A stretch of DNA of 64,000 nt from positions 54,072,958-54,136,957 of the forward strand of contig CM075853.1 in the NCBI GenBank assembly GCA_037975125.1, read 5' to 3'. Origin of the DNA: Latrodectus hesperus. Its lineage: Eukaryota > Arthropoda > Arachnida > Araneae > Theridiidae. Of the stretch, positions 37,263 through 50,821 are shown in pieces; the stretch's first letter is position 1, and each line of letters begins with the position of its first letter. The translations under genes and the position numbers were made by a program. The notes below the pieces were generated by a model. The model saw nothing but the letters and a program-made list of their open reading frames with translations. It was not told the DNA's origin and ran no database searches.

Positions 37263-37569
37263 GAAAAATATAAAATGGAACGAAGTACCAACATGGCCAG
37301 CTTCATCAGGGGGTGTTGACCATATTGGCACAAAATATGGCTTTTCTGCACTGGCCCAAGACATTTTCCATTTTCAAACGATTCATCTGTCAAAAATTAT
37401 TTTATTATTGGTGTATACATGGTTATTTTAAGAGTTAGAAATTAATTTCTCTAAGTAATTTAATGTTCTTTAAGTACATCATACACCGATATCATCAGGT
37501 TAGTGGAAAAATATCATTTTAATCTTTTAAACTGGAAAAATTAGAAAGCTTATAAAATCGTTTTCTAAA
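37263..37569. other. Non-coding stretch
   Basis: Nothing recognised; a 73-residue + frame (37210-37431) has no family features. Confidence 0.5.
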
Positions 37570-38240
37570 TTATATCGAAATTTTGCAACCAGCAATCAAG
37601 GCATGATTACGCAACTGAGGTGTAAGAGACGAGCCAAAACCGAAAGAAGGTAATTGGAAGGCACTCCACTCCATCTCTTTCCCAACATCTATATTCTTGG
37701 AACGCGTCGAAAGAGAGAGAAGTCCAATGCCATCTAACCTCTCGAAAAACAGAAAAATAAATTTTAAGTTTCTTAGCCTACGCATTAGAGAAGATTTTCC
37801 TCTGAAAAACAAACGGTGAATATTCTTCCCGCGAAAGCAGCGAAAACGTCGAGAACACGCATGTGCGAACTGTGATCGAAAAAGGGCAGGAGAGGTGAGG
37901 GCGCACATTACAGGTAAACGAGCAGCAGAAACATGGGTAAACGACTCTCCCCAAGGCCAAGGTTATTCCATTCAATGTCGCGTCAGTCGGCAAAATCCTT
38001 CCGCTGCGGTGGAAAAGGAGCAATCCTCGCCTTTTGTTTTTTACAACTTCCTTTTTGTTTTCTTTTTTTTATTTCCTCATTTAATAGATCACGTACACGA
38101 CCTTTTTCCCTACCAGCTGATGGGACGACGGCGGTGACAATTTTTATTGTTTCGTTTTCTTCGCTTTTTTATCATCATTTTTTCAGTTAGCTTGTTTTGA
38201 TTTTTTGTTGTTGTTGTTGTGATTGGAAGCGGAACTTTTT
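37570..38240. other. GC-richer island, candidate regulatory block
   Basis: About 670 bases of mixed GC-rich and pyrimidine-rich DNA with overlapping open frames on both strands and no domain. It ends in a (TTG)n run near 38205. The composition suits a promoter or enhancer. Confidence 0.35.
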
Positions 38241-39060
38241 ATTTACAAACAAGAGTGGGACAGGTTTGTTAGCATTACGCAGTTCCGATTTGTCCAGGCG
38301 AGTGTGACAGAGATGCTGTTGTTTTTATACCTAAAGTGTGAAGATTCTGTTGTTAATAAATAGATTTGAGATGATTTGACAATCCATGTTTATATTTCGA
38401 AAATAAATAAAGAAATAGAAATGCATGCTTATCGAGAACCATTCCACGAAATTTGATTTTTTATAACTCAGTTATTTTATATAGGTATTTACTATTTCTA
38501 CCAATATTTGGGTTTAATAATTGCATTTCTCACACACTAGTAGAAATGGGAAATCTTTAAAGAATCCGAAGACAAGAAATGGAAATGTCTTGAAAATCCG
38601 ATGTTTTGCATTCTATAATCTTAAAAAAATTTTAAAATGTGGGTAAAATAATCCTCATTTATAAAGATAGAAAACTATTGATAATCGATTAAAATCAAAT
38701 TTCTGGAGATAATTTGTGGACATTGCAATACAAAATCGATAAAAGAAATTTTCCATTCTTCATGCTCCTCTGCATTACTATGTGTAGAAATATATGAATA
38801 GTAAAATTCAATGCTGTAGAGCGTATTACAAAATAAACATGTTTGCACGAGATATGAACAGATTAATAACTGAAGACTTTTTAAATGCCTCCAGTACTGA
38901 AAAGTCTACGAAAATTTCTTGAAGGAAAACATGTTAAAAAAAACTCTTAAAAAGCAAAATACTCTTCTTTTATTCTTCTTCTGCCACTCTTCTTACAAAA
39001 TTCTTTTTATAAAATACTCTTTACTATATTTATATGGAAAAAAATTTGGAAATCACTCAC
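38241..39060. other. AT-rich stretch, probably intron
   Basis: Begins with the donor gtgagtga at 39060 when read on the - strand. Nothing else recognised. Confidence 0.4.
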
Positions 39061-39168
39061 CCTGATAGGTTTGGATGCCGAAAACATAAGCGTTATGTTC
39101 ATCTTGCCTTGTACAATTACCGCCAAATTGGTGCTGAAACTGGAACTTTCCACCCAGTGACTTTCCGT
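39061..39168 (-). CDS. Candidate internal exon, phase 1-1, gene unknown
   Basis: 108-base segment on the - strand between an AG acceptor (39170-39169, in 'cggcactag') and a strong donor (AGG|GTGAGTG at 39060). It starts and ends in phase 1, the arrangement typical of shufflable extracellular modules. The open product includes 'GGKFQFQHQFGGNC' and 'DEHNAYVFGIQTYQ', which looks like folded beta-rich protein rather than random AT translation. Other frames hit stops. I do not recognise the family. The 33379-33468 exon lies on the same strand 5.6 kb downstream but starts in phase 0, so at least one exon must lie between if they belong together. Confidence 0.5.
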
Positions 39169-40435
39169 CTAGTGCCGTTGTTTTGAAACAATATTAGAGA
39201 AAATTGATTCCGTGTTCCTAACTTTTACCATTTCCATACCAATATGGAAAGATAACTTTACAAAAATTATCATCCATATTGTTTTTACAACAAACGTAGA
39301 TAGCAAATTTCAGCTCAAATGACAGATATGTATTTGTGAAATTTAAGTGATTTGTATAATTCGGAAATATTTGTTCCGAGCTCTTTGGAAGACACCCATT
39401 TCCAAAGATTAAAGGTTTAATTCTTCCGCTATTGAGAAAAGTATAATTATTTGTTTCTGTACACATGTGTCGGGATAAATGCTATGAAAATTTTTTCTAC
39501 ACTAAATGTTAATACAACCCACTTCTATGAAGAATCGTCGATAAAGACATATGGTACAAATCTAATATTTCACTCTGAACGAGCACTTTCAATCTGGAGC
39601 TTCGATTTATAAAAATAGCTGATATATACTTCGTACACACCATTAAAACCGTCCGTTTGCAGTTTAAATCCATATTATCTTATAGTATTATAATGTATAC
39701 ATACAGATCACACACAGAGAGTTTCTATTTCACTCCTTTATATAGCTCTATTTTTTATAGTCTGCAATTTCAATATACGGTGATAAACCTAAATATCTCA
39801 TAATTTATTAGCCAACAAATAAAAAATGAATTAGTGATCTCTTGTCCAAAATGTAATTCCACTTTGGTGTCTTATGGTTGCAACCAGATGAATTGGGGTT
39901 TCCATTTCAGTCTCTTGCTGTATGCTGTAAAACTACACGCAATTTCCAGCTCGTGCCGTATCAAATGTCTAATAGTTGATAACGGGTGCATTAGGATTCT
40001 TTTGTGTATAAGCCGTCATCGGTCTCTCGTTACTCGTAAGACGAGATACAGGTATTATAAGCTAGTTTCTCATGTCTCACATGAATTAATAAGATTAGCC
40101 TTACATAAAAAGGAAATATTGAAAGAATATATGACATATTATCTTGGTAACCCAAATATTGCAATTTGTTATAGACTTCATATCATTAATGACAGTGTAT
40201 CATGTAAAGTTGTTTAAAATATTAAGAAACCGCTTAAATATCTTTAGTTAAAAAATGTAATGCATGATGGTGAAACAATAATAATAAAATGGAGGATAAA
40301 ATGGAAATTTACTTAAAACCTGTAAAATATGACTTATTTATAGTTTGTAGACTATTAAATTGGAGTAGAAGTTATAAATTTAAAATATATAAAATCTACG
40401 AAGATAATGACTCATTGTTAAATATATAAAACTGG
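39169..40435. other. AT-rich stretch
   Basis: A 127-residue + strand frame at 39834-40217 is long for the region but shows no domain or codon bias and is probably chance. Confidence 0.45.
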
Positions 40436-40439
40436 GTAG

Positions 40440-40640
40440 TAGGAGATGGGCAACTCAACTGAGAAAGAGTCCAGAGGGAATAACCTAAAAGAACCTTAAA
40501 GACCTAAGAAAAGGTGGAAGGATAGCCTGAATAAGGATTTTGCTAAAATAAAAATATGAAACTAGAAGTCCAATACTGGAAATAGGTGTAACGAGAAAGA
40601 TTTCTGAAAAAGGTTATGGCCCACAAACGGACTGTCGTCC
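40440..40640 (+). mobile_element. LINE 3' fragment (RTE-like reverse transcriptase tail)
   Basis: The + strand encodes 'RPKKRWKDSLNKDF' followed by eroded sequence ending 'KRLWPTNGLSSQC', matching the conserved C-terminal end of endonuclease-reverse transcriptase polyproteins (arginine/lysine-rich RPKxRW, then a Trp-rich step and a GLS-like end). Stops interrupt it. Only the last 60 or so codons remain, the usual fate of 5'-truncated LINE copies. Confidence 0.6.
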
Positions 40641-42112
40641 CAATGTTGACACTATTAAACTGGTAAAAAGAGGTTTTTTTCATATTTTTAAATTTTAAAA
40701 ATAGAAGCGATGATTTTCTATTAAGAAGTAATTAATTAACTTTTATGTATGAAGATTAATAAACATGAATATTACTCTTGACGATTTTAAATTTCAGCAT
40801 AAATTCTGAGTAGATTTCATTTATTAGTAAATGCGGAGTTTTCGACTTCAGAGCTTCACTGTCATTACATACCTACGTATGCTCGCTTGCTTCTTTGCTA
40901 AAAGTTTGATATTTACTCAGAGAAAGCGATTAAAACTATTTTTTTTATTTTACCTCTTATTTTTTTAATTTCTTCTAATAAAAAAAAGTTTTGAATTATA
41001 TAAGCGTTTATTTGAGGTTAATTTTTAAATCGAAAGAGCTATGGAAAAACAAAAATATAAAATTTAATTCTTAAAACAGTTTACACACGCAGACCCATAT
41101 AACTTACTGAATTCTTCTAATGAACAAATATATATGTAATATTTAAAAATAAACTATTTTATCAGAAAAATATTGGCAAAGATATGAGACAGTAAATTTT
41201 TAGCCCAACATTTTTTAATGAAGCATTTTTTCCCTTCAATATTCAAGCTTTTTACATTATTTTCTAAAGGGGCTTCTAAATTTTTAAAGTATTCGTAGTC
41301 CATTTTAAACATTTCTTATATTTATTTTTGTCTACACAATTTATTATATTACCTTATCTATTGATTTGATGGGGTGTTGATTTATTTAATAATGGAAGTT
41401 TAGTTGCTGTTGATTTTTAATAAATTTAATTTTTATTTAAATAACCGTGGTTTTGATATCTGCAGAATTTTTCTGAACAGGTTATTTCGATGTCTCTATG
41501 GCACATAACCGCATATGTTTTAAATAACATCCTTAGCTAAATCCTTCGAACAAATTTTCATTTCTCTTAAATTACAAAATAGGGCAATAAATTAAGTTCA
41601 AGCTGCAATACATTCACCTGACCATCTAGGTCACCTGATGGCTCTGCCAGTGTGTGCTGTCAAACGTTAATCACACTTTAGTAAAATTACAGTATAACCT
41701 TATTATTTCTATACTAACGTTATTTTTCAGAAAAATATGCCATGTATGTGTTGCCAAAACGAAAACAGCGATGCGTGGAATATCGTTGAGGTTATAATGA
41801 CGTTATTTCTAGGCTGCATTTTAAAAGCAAATCTCTGATAACTTTATTAAGGTAAATTTAGTATCAAAATTTTGACACCATGAGTAGGCAGTCTAAAGGC
41901 CAAAAATTGTTGCAAGGCATTTTAAGGTCCTCCGCGGGATGACCAGCTGGTCATCGGATTATAGGGTCGTATTTACATATCTAAGGATGAAATCGGAAAA
42001 CTCCTCAGAAATTTAACCTTTAAAGAACCACCTCATAATCCACTTCCCATTCTTTAACATCTAGCTACCACTAACCTTAACCTCAACATACACCTTCCAT
42101 TCTTTAACAATG
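40641..42112. other. AT-rich stretch, probable SINE body at right
   Basis: From about 41875 the composition becomes repeat-like and includes the palindrome 'gaccagctggtc' at 41941-41952; this may be the body of the SINE whose head is at 42113-42175. Confidence 0.4.
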
Positions 42113-42175
42113 CCTGGTATCGAACCCAAGACCTTTTGTTTTGAAGAGTACTGCCCTATCCCTAAGCTTAATGAA
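42113..42175 (-). repeat. tRNA-like SINE head (family 2)
   Basis: Read on the - strand, 'gcagtactcttcaaaac' is followed by 'aaaggtcttgggttcgatacc', the last part being a B box. Same layout as 26283-26345 and 55786-55860. Confidence 0.5.
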
Positions 42176-42359
42176 TCTTAATATCATGATTTTAAAAAAT
42201 TCTTAATAAGTTTATTTTTGAATTCATGTATGGTACTTTTATTTGGATACTGTAGATATTTCGACTACATAGTCAGTTATTTTGCTAATTATAATTCACT
42301 GTGTACCTTAATTGTAGTCTTTTTTGAACGAAATCATAAAAGAAAGGGTACTTAAGTTG

Positions 42360-43110
42360 AAAATAACCATACGAGGAATGATTTATCATTTCGCTTCCTC
42401 GTTAATAAATGCGTCATGGTAATGTTTATTCATCCTGCAAACCTTTTCGGCGAAATGGAGTGAAATCACCTATTGTGACATAATTAGATGCATTGACCAA
42501 CAGTGGCTACGCGGAGATTCCTGAAAGCCTTATTACGGTTGGGCATCGTGCGTCACATAAAACTCCCCTTCGTTTCTCGCTGCCTGCGCAATCCCTGGAA
42601 CGCGTGATGGACAGGAATCTCATCTTCTCCATACCTCACTGAGAACGCGACAAAGCATCGATTTTCCTCCGCTTTTCTTCCCTCTCTCTCCACCCCTCAC
42701 CGTGATTCTGAGATATATTTCATTGTCAATCCATCGGAAAAACTTTGGCGTGCAGAAATGAAAGTGCTGCTTCCCTCGATGAGTGCTGAGTTCTATAACT
42801 GCGCACGCACACAGAAAAACTGCAATCGTTAAAAAAAAAAAAGAAGTGTTGTTTGGTGATGAAGCGTGTATTTTTCGTCGAATGATTCGCTCTTATGAAT
42901 CACTCGCTCTCTCTCTGGCCTGCCTCACACGATGATGAGTTGACCACAAACCGACGTGTAAAATAAACGAAGGTCTCTCGCACACTCGTCCAAAAAAAAA
43001 AAAGAAAGAAAGAAAAAAGAAGTTATGAAGGCTATTTGTAAAAATATCCCTGTGATGAGCCGGGCAGCTGTTTTTGTCATTTTTCGTTCCGCGCTTTTTT
43101 CTCCACAGTC
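42360..43110. other. GC-richer island, candidate enhancer cluster
   Basis: Largest island in the window (about 750 bases). Contains homeodomain-type 'cataattag', 'atttatca' and 'ttaataaa' sites, a TCF/Sox-type 'acaaag' and long pyrimidine tracts. An open + strand frame near 42490-42640 has no family features. Regulatory DNA is the better reading; not proven. Confidence 0.35.
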
Positions 43111-44456
43111 GTTTTCTACTTAATTCTGTCACGATATAATAACAGGAACAATATTTATATACATTGGTAAATGATTAAGTCTTCAAATTTAGCAATCCTT
43201 TTTTTTTTTTTAACTAATATTGCGTTTAAAGCTCTAAAACTTTATTAGAAACTTACCTAAGATTGATGAATAAAATATTTCTTAGTGATGAATCCATTCG
43301 CTTACCGAAACATTATACCCAAAATATTTTAAAATTTGGGAATGTTATTTGCATTGAAAAGTTTGACAAAATCGCAGCTGAAGATAATTTTCTGAATTCA
43401 TTGCGAAATTCATCTTAACATAATTTTTATAGTTTGAAATTTTATTGTTACCAATTTTTTATAATTGCAAGAAATAAATTTTGTATACTTTCAAAAAATT
43501 ATTCACCGCAATTCTCTTAAGAGAGAATTTTTATTTATATGTTTAGCTTTGATATGTAAAATATTATGCATATAAGATTAATAGCAAGTAATATATTGTT
43601 AAGTAATCATAAGGGTATTTTGTAATTTGTTTAAATATGTGCTTTAAATAAACAAACAAGAAAAAAATTTTCCACTTATAAATGTATTTAAATCAAACTT
43701 TTTGATTTCAGCGTTGTCCCATAGACTGAAAAAACTTTATTTGCAAGCAGTTGTTAATTACGCTATGTAATTGAATAATAATGTTAGACATGAATATTTC
43801 TCTTAGCTGATATAATATCGATACATTTTTGATATAATATGATATATTTTAGAATATGAATGCTTCCTTTGCCGAATCGATTAATTCCATAAAACAAGAT
43901 GTTGAGGAAACTGATAAAAAGAATATAATATTTTTAAAATTAAGACGTTTTTCATATTGTTTACATATGGTTTTTATTGTGTTAATTTTTATAATAAGCA
44001 AGATTTTTATGAATATAAACAGAGTTTTGGAATTAAAATATAATGAAATTTAGAAAGTAGAGTCATTCGATTTGGCAAGTGAAACACGCATATAACGCAA
44101 TATATATTTTATTCCACAGAGCTTGTTATATTTACAGTTTAAGCAGTCAAATAATTTATTGATTATAAACTGAATAATAGTTTTGTCCATCTCACGCACA
44201 ATTTCTTGAATGTCAATGTTTTTGAAATTCTATTCAGAAATATTGAAACTCAGTAATATGTACAAATTTATTATTCCATATATTTCTGTATAAAATTTTA
44301 TGTAACATACCGATAAATTTATCTTCAGAATAGAAAATAATCCATCAAAAAACACATGGAATCAAAAGAATTAAAAGTAAACGTGATTAACTGAAATGCT
44401 TACCCAAAAAATCAAAAATGAAGTGCTATAAAGAAACAGAAATTTATTTTGTTTAC
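43111..44456. other. AT-rich non-coding stretch
   Basis: Nothing recognised. Confidence 0.55.
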
Positions 44457-44837
44457 GACTCGTACTTGAAATCGCAAGGCGTGCGGCATGGTTTCCTATT
44501 CTCGCCAAGTAAAGTTCTCCGAGATGCTTGGGGCTGTCTACAAAATACAACACAATGTAACCAGTGCAATTTCATTAGACAAGCATCTTAGCGGAAGGAA
44601 ATCAATTTCAAAAAAGTGTTGTTTGTTGGACCATCCCTCGCAAGAACGCCTACTGTGGTCAACTGCCTACTTTCCTCACACCTGAATTGAGGTTATCAGA
44701 GAAAGTGTCTTGAATATTCAATGAAGAACGAAAGCATTCATAAACACTTTCTCAAGACGAGGTGTCATCCGCTCCGCATATCCTCACCTGCTGTGGAAGG
44801 AAAGAGCGATCGCGCACGTGCGATGGAGAGATTTCAT
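44457..44837 (-). CDS. Candidate two-exon start of a secreted protein gene
   Basis: Inferred gene start on the - strand. Exon 1 (44837-44788) begins with ATG and encodes 'MKSLHRTCAIALSFHS', a short, somewhat weak signal-peptide-like sequence, ending at the donor CAG|GTGAGG in phase 2. Exon 2 (44537-44457, 81 bases) follows the acceptor 'gttgtattttgtag', matches phase 2 and encodes a stretch with 'ENRKPCRTPCDFKYES', leaving by a weaker donor 'GTC|GTAAAC'. The 250-base intron is unusually GC-rich for this region. It lies upstream of the candidate exons at 39061 and 33379 on the same strand, but a linking exon is missing. The whole block could instead be regulatory DNA. Confidence 0.3.
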
Positions 44838-46689
44838 GGACTGACTTCTAAACTCAGAATGAAAAGTTGAATAATCTGAATCATAAAGGGTAAAATATCT
44901 GGACATGATTTTCATATAAAAAACAGGTTTTTTTTTACCTGTATTATAATCATTTATTTTTGAATCATAAACTGAAAAATAAAAAAGCATCATGTTTGCT
45001 GTTTTTGTTGAAATGGTCATTTAAATCATTGTTACTTACTACGTTATGAAGTACTTAAAATAATGAATTGCTCTTGCATGGCATATAATTCTGTATTCAT
45101 GCAATTTAATTTTCTTAAGCTAACCATATCAAAATAAATGGAACGTTTTCTTAAAATTTTAAATATAGCAAATTACAGAAACTATTATATTTTTATCTGA
45201 AATTCAGTTCTTTAAAAATATAAAACAAATTTGAAAGTTTTGATATAAAATATGAAAAATTCATTTCACACAAGTTTCAGATTTAATATCAAAAAATAGT
45301 TAAGATTACGTATTTGTGAGTCAGTAATGAATTATTTAGATAATTATGATAATTTATCTGTATAATGATTATGATGCAGATGTTATTGACAAAAATTAAT
45401 TTCATGAAAATATTGTGTTAGTAATATTTTATTGAAAATAAATGACATTATAATTCGAAAACTCTAAATATTAAAATTTTTATATAATATTTATTTTTAT
45501 TCGTATGTGTGGAACAGTTTAATAAAATCTGCTGTTCGAATTTGTACTAACAAAGTTGAATATAATCAAAGAAATTTTGCTTATTATTTTAAAAGCATGT
45601 TTAATCTATACGAATTATATATCGAAATTTTCCTCACACATTCCTTAAAATATTACTAAAATCTAAAACCTGATTTTATAAAACAAATTTTGTAGTTTAC
45701 TACAAATTAAGCAGATAAAATGAAGCTGCCCATGGAAAAAGCAGATTCAGAAATTAATGGTTATTTACTGTTGTCGAGAGAATTCGAAATTTCAAAATCC
45801 TAAAATTTAATGGTTTGGTATTTTTGTCGCTTTATAAAGTAAGTTTTTGCTCATGAGGATTAAACTCGACTTGGATCTACTGCTTAAAACTTACAGCTTC
45901 AAAGCCGCTACGAACATCCATCATTACGTAATCATATCCATAGAATGTTTCACTGAAGACTAAGAAATTAGTTATTCAGCTTCCAGTTAAGTTAAATAGG
46001 TTATCTCTAATAATGTGTGATACCAATGAGCTCGATAAAAAGTTAAGCTTTTCCATGGTGTTAAAACAGTTGATTAAATTACACTGCAATCATCTTCCTT
46101 ATATACAGCCCTTTGCCGTGGCAAATTTTTATGACTTCTTGGTTTAAAGATCATGTAATCAAACTATCAATTCTTAGCATTTTTTGTCTTGACACATACA
46201 TTAGCTATTTTGAAATCTTATTGTCACATCTCCTCATAATCAAATTATAAAAGATCTGAACTACGATGTCAGAAAAGTCATTACTCATCTTAATTACATC
46301 TTGTTAAAACAATGAACTTCACACTAAAGTAAGTTTTCCATTATTTTTTACGTGTTTATCACCCTTTGACTCCTTCATTGACTCACAATAGAGTATATTT
46401 TTGTAATTGAACTAAGTTATTTGATTTTAAAAATTCTGTTAGCAATATCAATTTAGATCACAGCATTTGTTAACTATCAATCTATATAACATCTATTATC
46501 AATTAATATATTTGATTAAGAATTATGCATTCGATTTTGTAATCTAACAGTGACATTATATCGACGAATTTTGGTTTTTATTTTCTATATTCCCCCCAAA
46601 CCTCGTACCAATGGCGGCTTAGTAAATTAGTATCATGATACTTCCACAAGATTCAACAGATTCTTGCTCATTACAATGTAAAGCAAAAT
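44838..46689. other. AT-rich non-coding stretch
   Basis: Nothing recognised. Confidence 0.55.
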
Positions 46690-47130
46690 GAACTCATGTT
46701 TTTGTGGGATTCTCGCCAATTGCAGTGTCTTCGAACAGTCCAAAATAACGATAAAGTATAGTGTGATTCGCTCGGTGCTAGTCGTTTCCAATCCTCATAC
46801 GTCCAATACCTTCTTAGTCAATACCAGTGTAAGAAGTTTTGCATTTGGGATAGAAATGAAGGGTTTTCTTGCAGACATCCGATTATACGTGTTTCTGCAA
46901 TTCTCTGCATGGTCTGGCCTAAAGGTTAACTCGAATCATTCTTGAGCTGGTAAGGGTCTTGGTGATGGCGAATTTTGTCGTCAGAAGCACCGTAGAGTCC
47001 CTGCTTTTTCATGTAATTCCTCGAAGACATCGCTGATCACGCTATAAGGAAAACATTGCTTCAGAACCTCAGTAACGTTTTGTACACAAAAAGTGTGGGG
47101 TCTGGCTCCAACTTTTGGTAGCCTTTGAAA
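46690..47130 (-). pseudogene. Tc1/mariner transposase relic
   Basis: On the - strand, 'SARKPFISIPNAK' then, after a frame change, 'YWTYEDWKRLAPSESHYTL' reproduces the linker and first catalytic block of Tc1-type transposases, where 'DESKF' is normal but is here degraded to 'SESHY', removing the first catalytic Asp. No terminal repeats are found and the later catalytic blocks are absent. Sequence up to about 47130 may be its N-terminal part but is too eroded to align. Confidence 0.55.
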
Positions 47131-50100
47131 TGGCTGCTTTTGTGAAGCCAGTGAAATTTGTTGTCTTCGAAATCCTGATTCCTACTAAACGGGCACCAAC
47201 AATAAGCCCTTTTTCAAATCATGAAAGATCTGTCATTTTTTTCATTTTACTTCATTCTTCGTTAAATTTACTTTCTCATATAGTACTAAAATTAATCCAT
47301 ACTATAATTAGTATTGTTACATTTTAGTAAAATTGACTTACATTAATTTTTTCGGTCACATATTAATCATTTCGCATATGAATTAGAAAACATTATATGA
47401 AGCATAAACTTATTTGGATGAATTTTAAAATTAATATTTTAGTTCAAAATGGTAATAATTGAAAAAGCTTACAAATGTGAAAAAAGATTTTGATGAATAG
47501 CATTTTTTCTTCTTAATTTTATTGATATAAAGTTATTTTAAAAATTATTATTTACGTTATTTTATTTCAAAAAAAATTGCATTGTTTGAAAAAAAAAAAA
47601 AAAAAAAAACTTGTCGCCAACTTTTAGATTTAAAGCTTTTTTCATATGCCCTTACATAAAATTCTTCTTTAAAAGCTTTACGAAAATAAGCACTAATTTA
47701 ACGTCAACAAACAATACCGATCAATAAATATTAATCAAATTTAGTTGACAGAACAACAACTTTAAGTTAAATAATAATACATCAGTTTAAAATCTGTGTA
47801 AATGAAATAAACCAGACTAAGTCTCTTACTCCATTTTCTGTGTCATTGATCAGAAAATACGAGACGACGCTGTTTCTTTTGATGTACTTACCTTGCGTCT
47901 GACTTGTGTCTAGTTATGCCAAGAGTCGAAAATTTCTCGCCAAATGTTTTACATTTTGATCTCCTTACCTTGGAAAGTCTAGACAAGCAACAGTCGTTTT
48001 ACCCTTAAATTATTGATTTTTACTCCTATTAAACATATTTGTGATATTTAGTTTTAGTTTCATCTTAATATTTTTGTTTTGAAAAGAGCTTAATTCCGAT
48101 ATTTCTGAATAATCATAGAAATTGCCAAGCAATATTATTTTTACTCAACAGTTATTGATTCTTTTAAGTAAAGTAATGAAGTAAATTTGAAGATAGGAAT
48201 GAATAAATAGGAGGCGGACATTACATATCAAGTAAATAATTAAAAACAAAACAAACAAAAAATAAGAAGTAAACTTTTTAATGAAAGGAAAACCTGATTA
48301 TTTCTTGATGTGCAAGTAAGTCAAAGAAATTAATAATAATCATGTGCATTTTTCAAAAATCTTAAAATAAATTTCTAAATTTCTACTTGAATTTCCCTTG
48401 ACAACTTTACCATTATTCTCTATGGTAAATATATGAAAGTAAAATGATAAGAAGCCAACATTTTTTTCGATTAGAAGATAAATCAACAAAGTAGTAAAAG
48501 AAAAATTAACGTTAATATTAACAATAAAATTTATAAAAACTATTAAATTATAATAATAAAAAACTACTTAATTTTACCTTCAAATATACAAATTTTCAAA
48601 ATCTTTGGTAATATAACTTTTTTCTATATATTATTAAAAAGACAAAATAATTCAAATATAAACACTTATATTTGTGATATTTTTATTGACAACGATAAAA
48701 GTGTAGGGCAATTTATAAGAATAATATAAAAAGAAGAGATTTGTGAAATAAGATGATATTATTATCATATAATTTATTATTATCAAATTATTTAAGAGTA
48801 AATTTTCTATTACTTCTTTCATTATTCAGTAAATAGCATTTCATTTGGATATTTCAAAACAAAGCTCTCATCAATAAATATCACACATATAATGAGAACA
48901 GTTCTATGAAAATATTGAATAATAATTTATCGTTATAGTTATATTTATTTAATAGTTCAGTATTTCAATGCATTGATTTGTAATAGAAAAATTCCGTGAT
49001 GGAAAAAAATATTTGAAACATTAACAAAAATGTCTGGAGAAATTAATTTAGTTGTATTAAAAATTTTATAAATTAAAAAAAAAATAGAATTTCTAAAACT
49101 TAGCATTGGGGTTTAAAATTTATTGCTATTAACCAATTAAAAAAATTGCTGAGTGGTAGAAATTTCTTTTAGATCTATCCCTAATATTTTTTATGCTTAA
49201 ATTATAGAATTAAGCTGAAAATAATCTTAAGAATAGAGAAATTCTATTTTGAATTCTTACTTTTTGTTTTAAATAGTCTCGTAAAATACGTAAAATTAGA
49301 GAAAGAAATAAAATTTAAATCTGCTAATTTTGGATGGATTATTAAATAAAATGTATGATCTATAAACACGGTATAAATTCAACAAAATATTTTCCTTTAT
49401 ATTTAAATTAAAAAGTAATAACGATTTCCCATTAAAATTATAGTTCATTTCTTTATAGCATTTTAGTGTTATTGAAATAAGAAAATAAATGGAGTGTTTC
49501 GCAATAAAATTTATATGAATGAAAAATAAGAAAAAAAAATCCATTTCCTTTAAATCAGTCCGAGCAATTTTTTTTTGTTTCTCCATTAAGAGTAAAAAAA
49601 AAAGTGGTATTCCGCCAGCTGGTAAACGAGAAGATATTTTCAAAGACCTCATAAAGCTTGTAACGAGTCATCTAAACATCTGCTAACTTCTTAAATGAGA
49701 AACTTCCTCTACACACACAGTTAAAGAGTTTTCTTTCTTAAAGTTTTAGTTGCTGTATACATTTGTGGTGATTTTTTCCGAATTTCTGTATCACGAATTA
49801 TAAAAAATTAATATTTTCTTTCCTTCAGAAAAGTAGATTACCATCAGGTATTACCATACCAATGCAATTTGCTTGATGACAAGCTACATTACAAATATTC
49901 TTATATGGTGCTATGTTATTACTTCGACACCAGGATGTAATTTGGAGGATTTACTTAAATTCAGTCCAATATCAAAGGAAATTTTCTTAATAGCAAATTA
50001 AATATACGAACTTAATTAAGAATGTAAGAAATGAAGATTATTCCATCAGATGGTTAAGTTTAGATGGCTCTCATTAACTTTAATATACTCTAATTTGGAA

Positions 50101-50821
50101 AAGCCTAATTTCTGAACTTTTCCTGTAGCAGTGGTGAAAAAAGATAGAATGTAATATTTTCCCAGTCAACTAATTATACCATTTCTGTTTTATTAAAACG
50201 TTGCCTTAACATTTAAAAATCATTTTATTTGAATAAAAGCATTCGTTTCAGATGATTGTTCTTGAAATTTAATCTTTGTCACTTATAAGAACATAATGCC
50301 ATGTTATTTCAATAGACTTTCTGCCAAAATTTAGAATAAATTTATAATGTGCATATTTAAATTTTCTTCGAAGAATTCTCTCTTTCTCAAATTAATGTCT
50401 ATTGAAAATATGTTAAGATGATGGAATAAAATTTGATACACGTTATCACCAGCAAAATTACTGCATGTAAATTCTGGGTTGATTGAAAAAGAAATCACTT
50501 TAATTGATGCATTTGTGTTTTCGACAACTAAAAGTAAATCTGAATCGTTAAAACCTATTGAAATACTCTGGCCTCCAAAAGTTAAAGAACAATAATATTT
50601 TTAAACCTATTTTTCAAATGAATGACTGTAGAAACAGCAAATTTGGCTAACATGTGCACAAAACAGATATGTATTGATTGCAACATAGAAGTTAACATAA
50701 GAAAAACCCATAAATTATTTACAACAAAAAAGCAATCTCACTGGAAAAACCCATTCTTAGAAAAAATAAATAATCACAATTTTTTGTGGTTAAATGTCAT
50801 AGAAACATAACAAAAAGAATT
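47131..50821. other. Long AT-rich non-coding stretch
   Basis: A poly-A run at about 47588-47609 could be the tail of a retrocopy; nothing upstream supports it. A strong - strand donor motif (GCAAG|GTAAGTA) occurs near 47890, without a defined exon. Confidence 0.5.

Noticed and set aside
39834..40217. 127-residue + strand frame as a gene
   Set aside because: No splice signals, codon bias or domain; it is AT-rich like its surroundings.
49296..49652. 118-residue - strand frame as a gene
   Set aside because: Low-complexity Phe/Lys/Ile-rich translation of AT-rich DNA.
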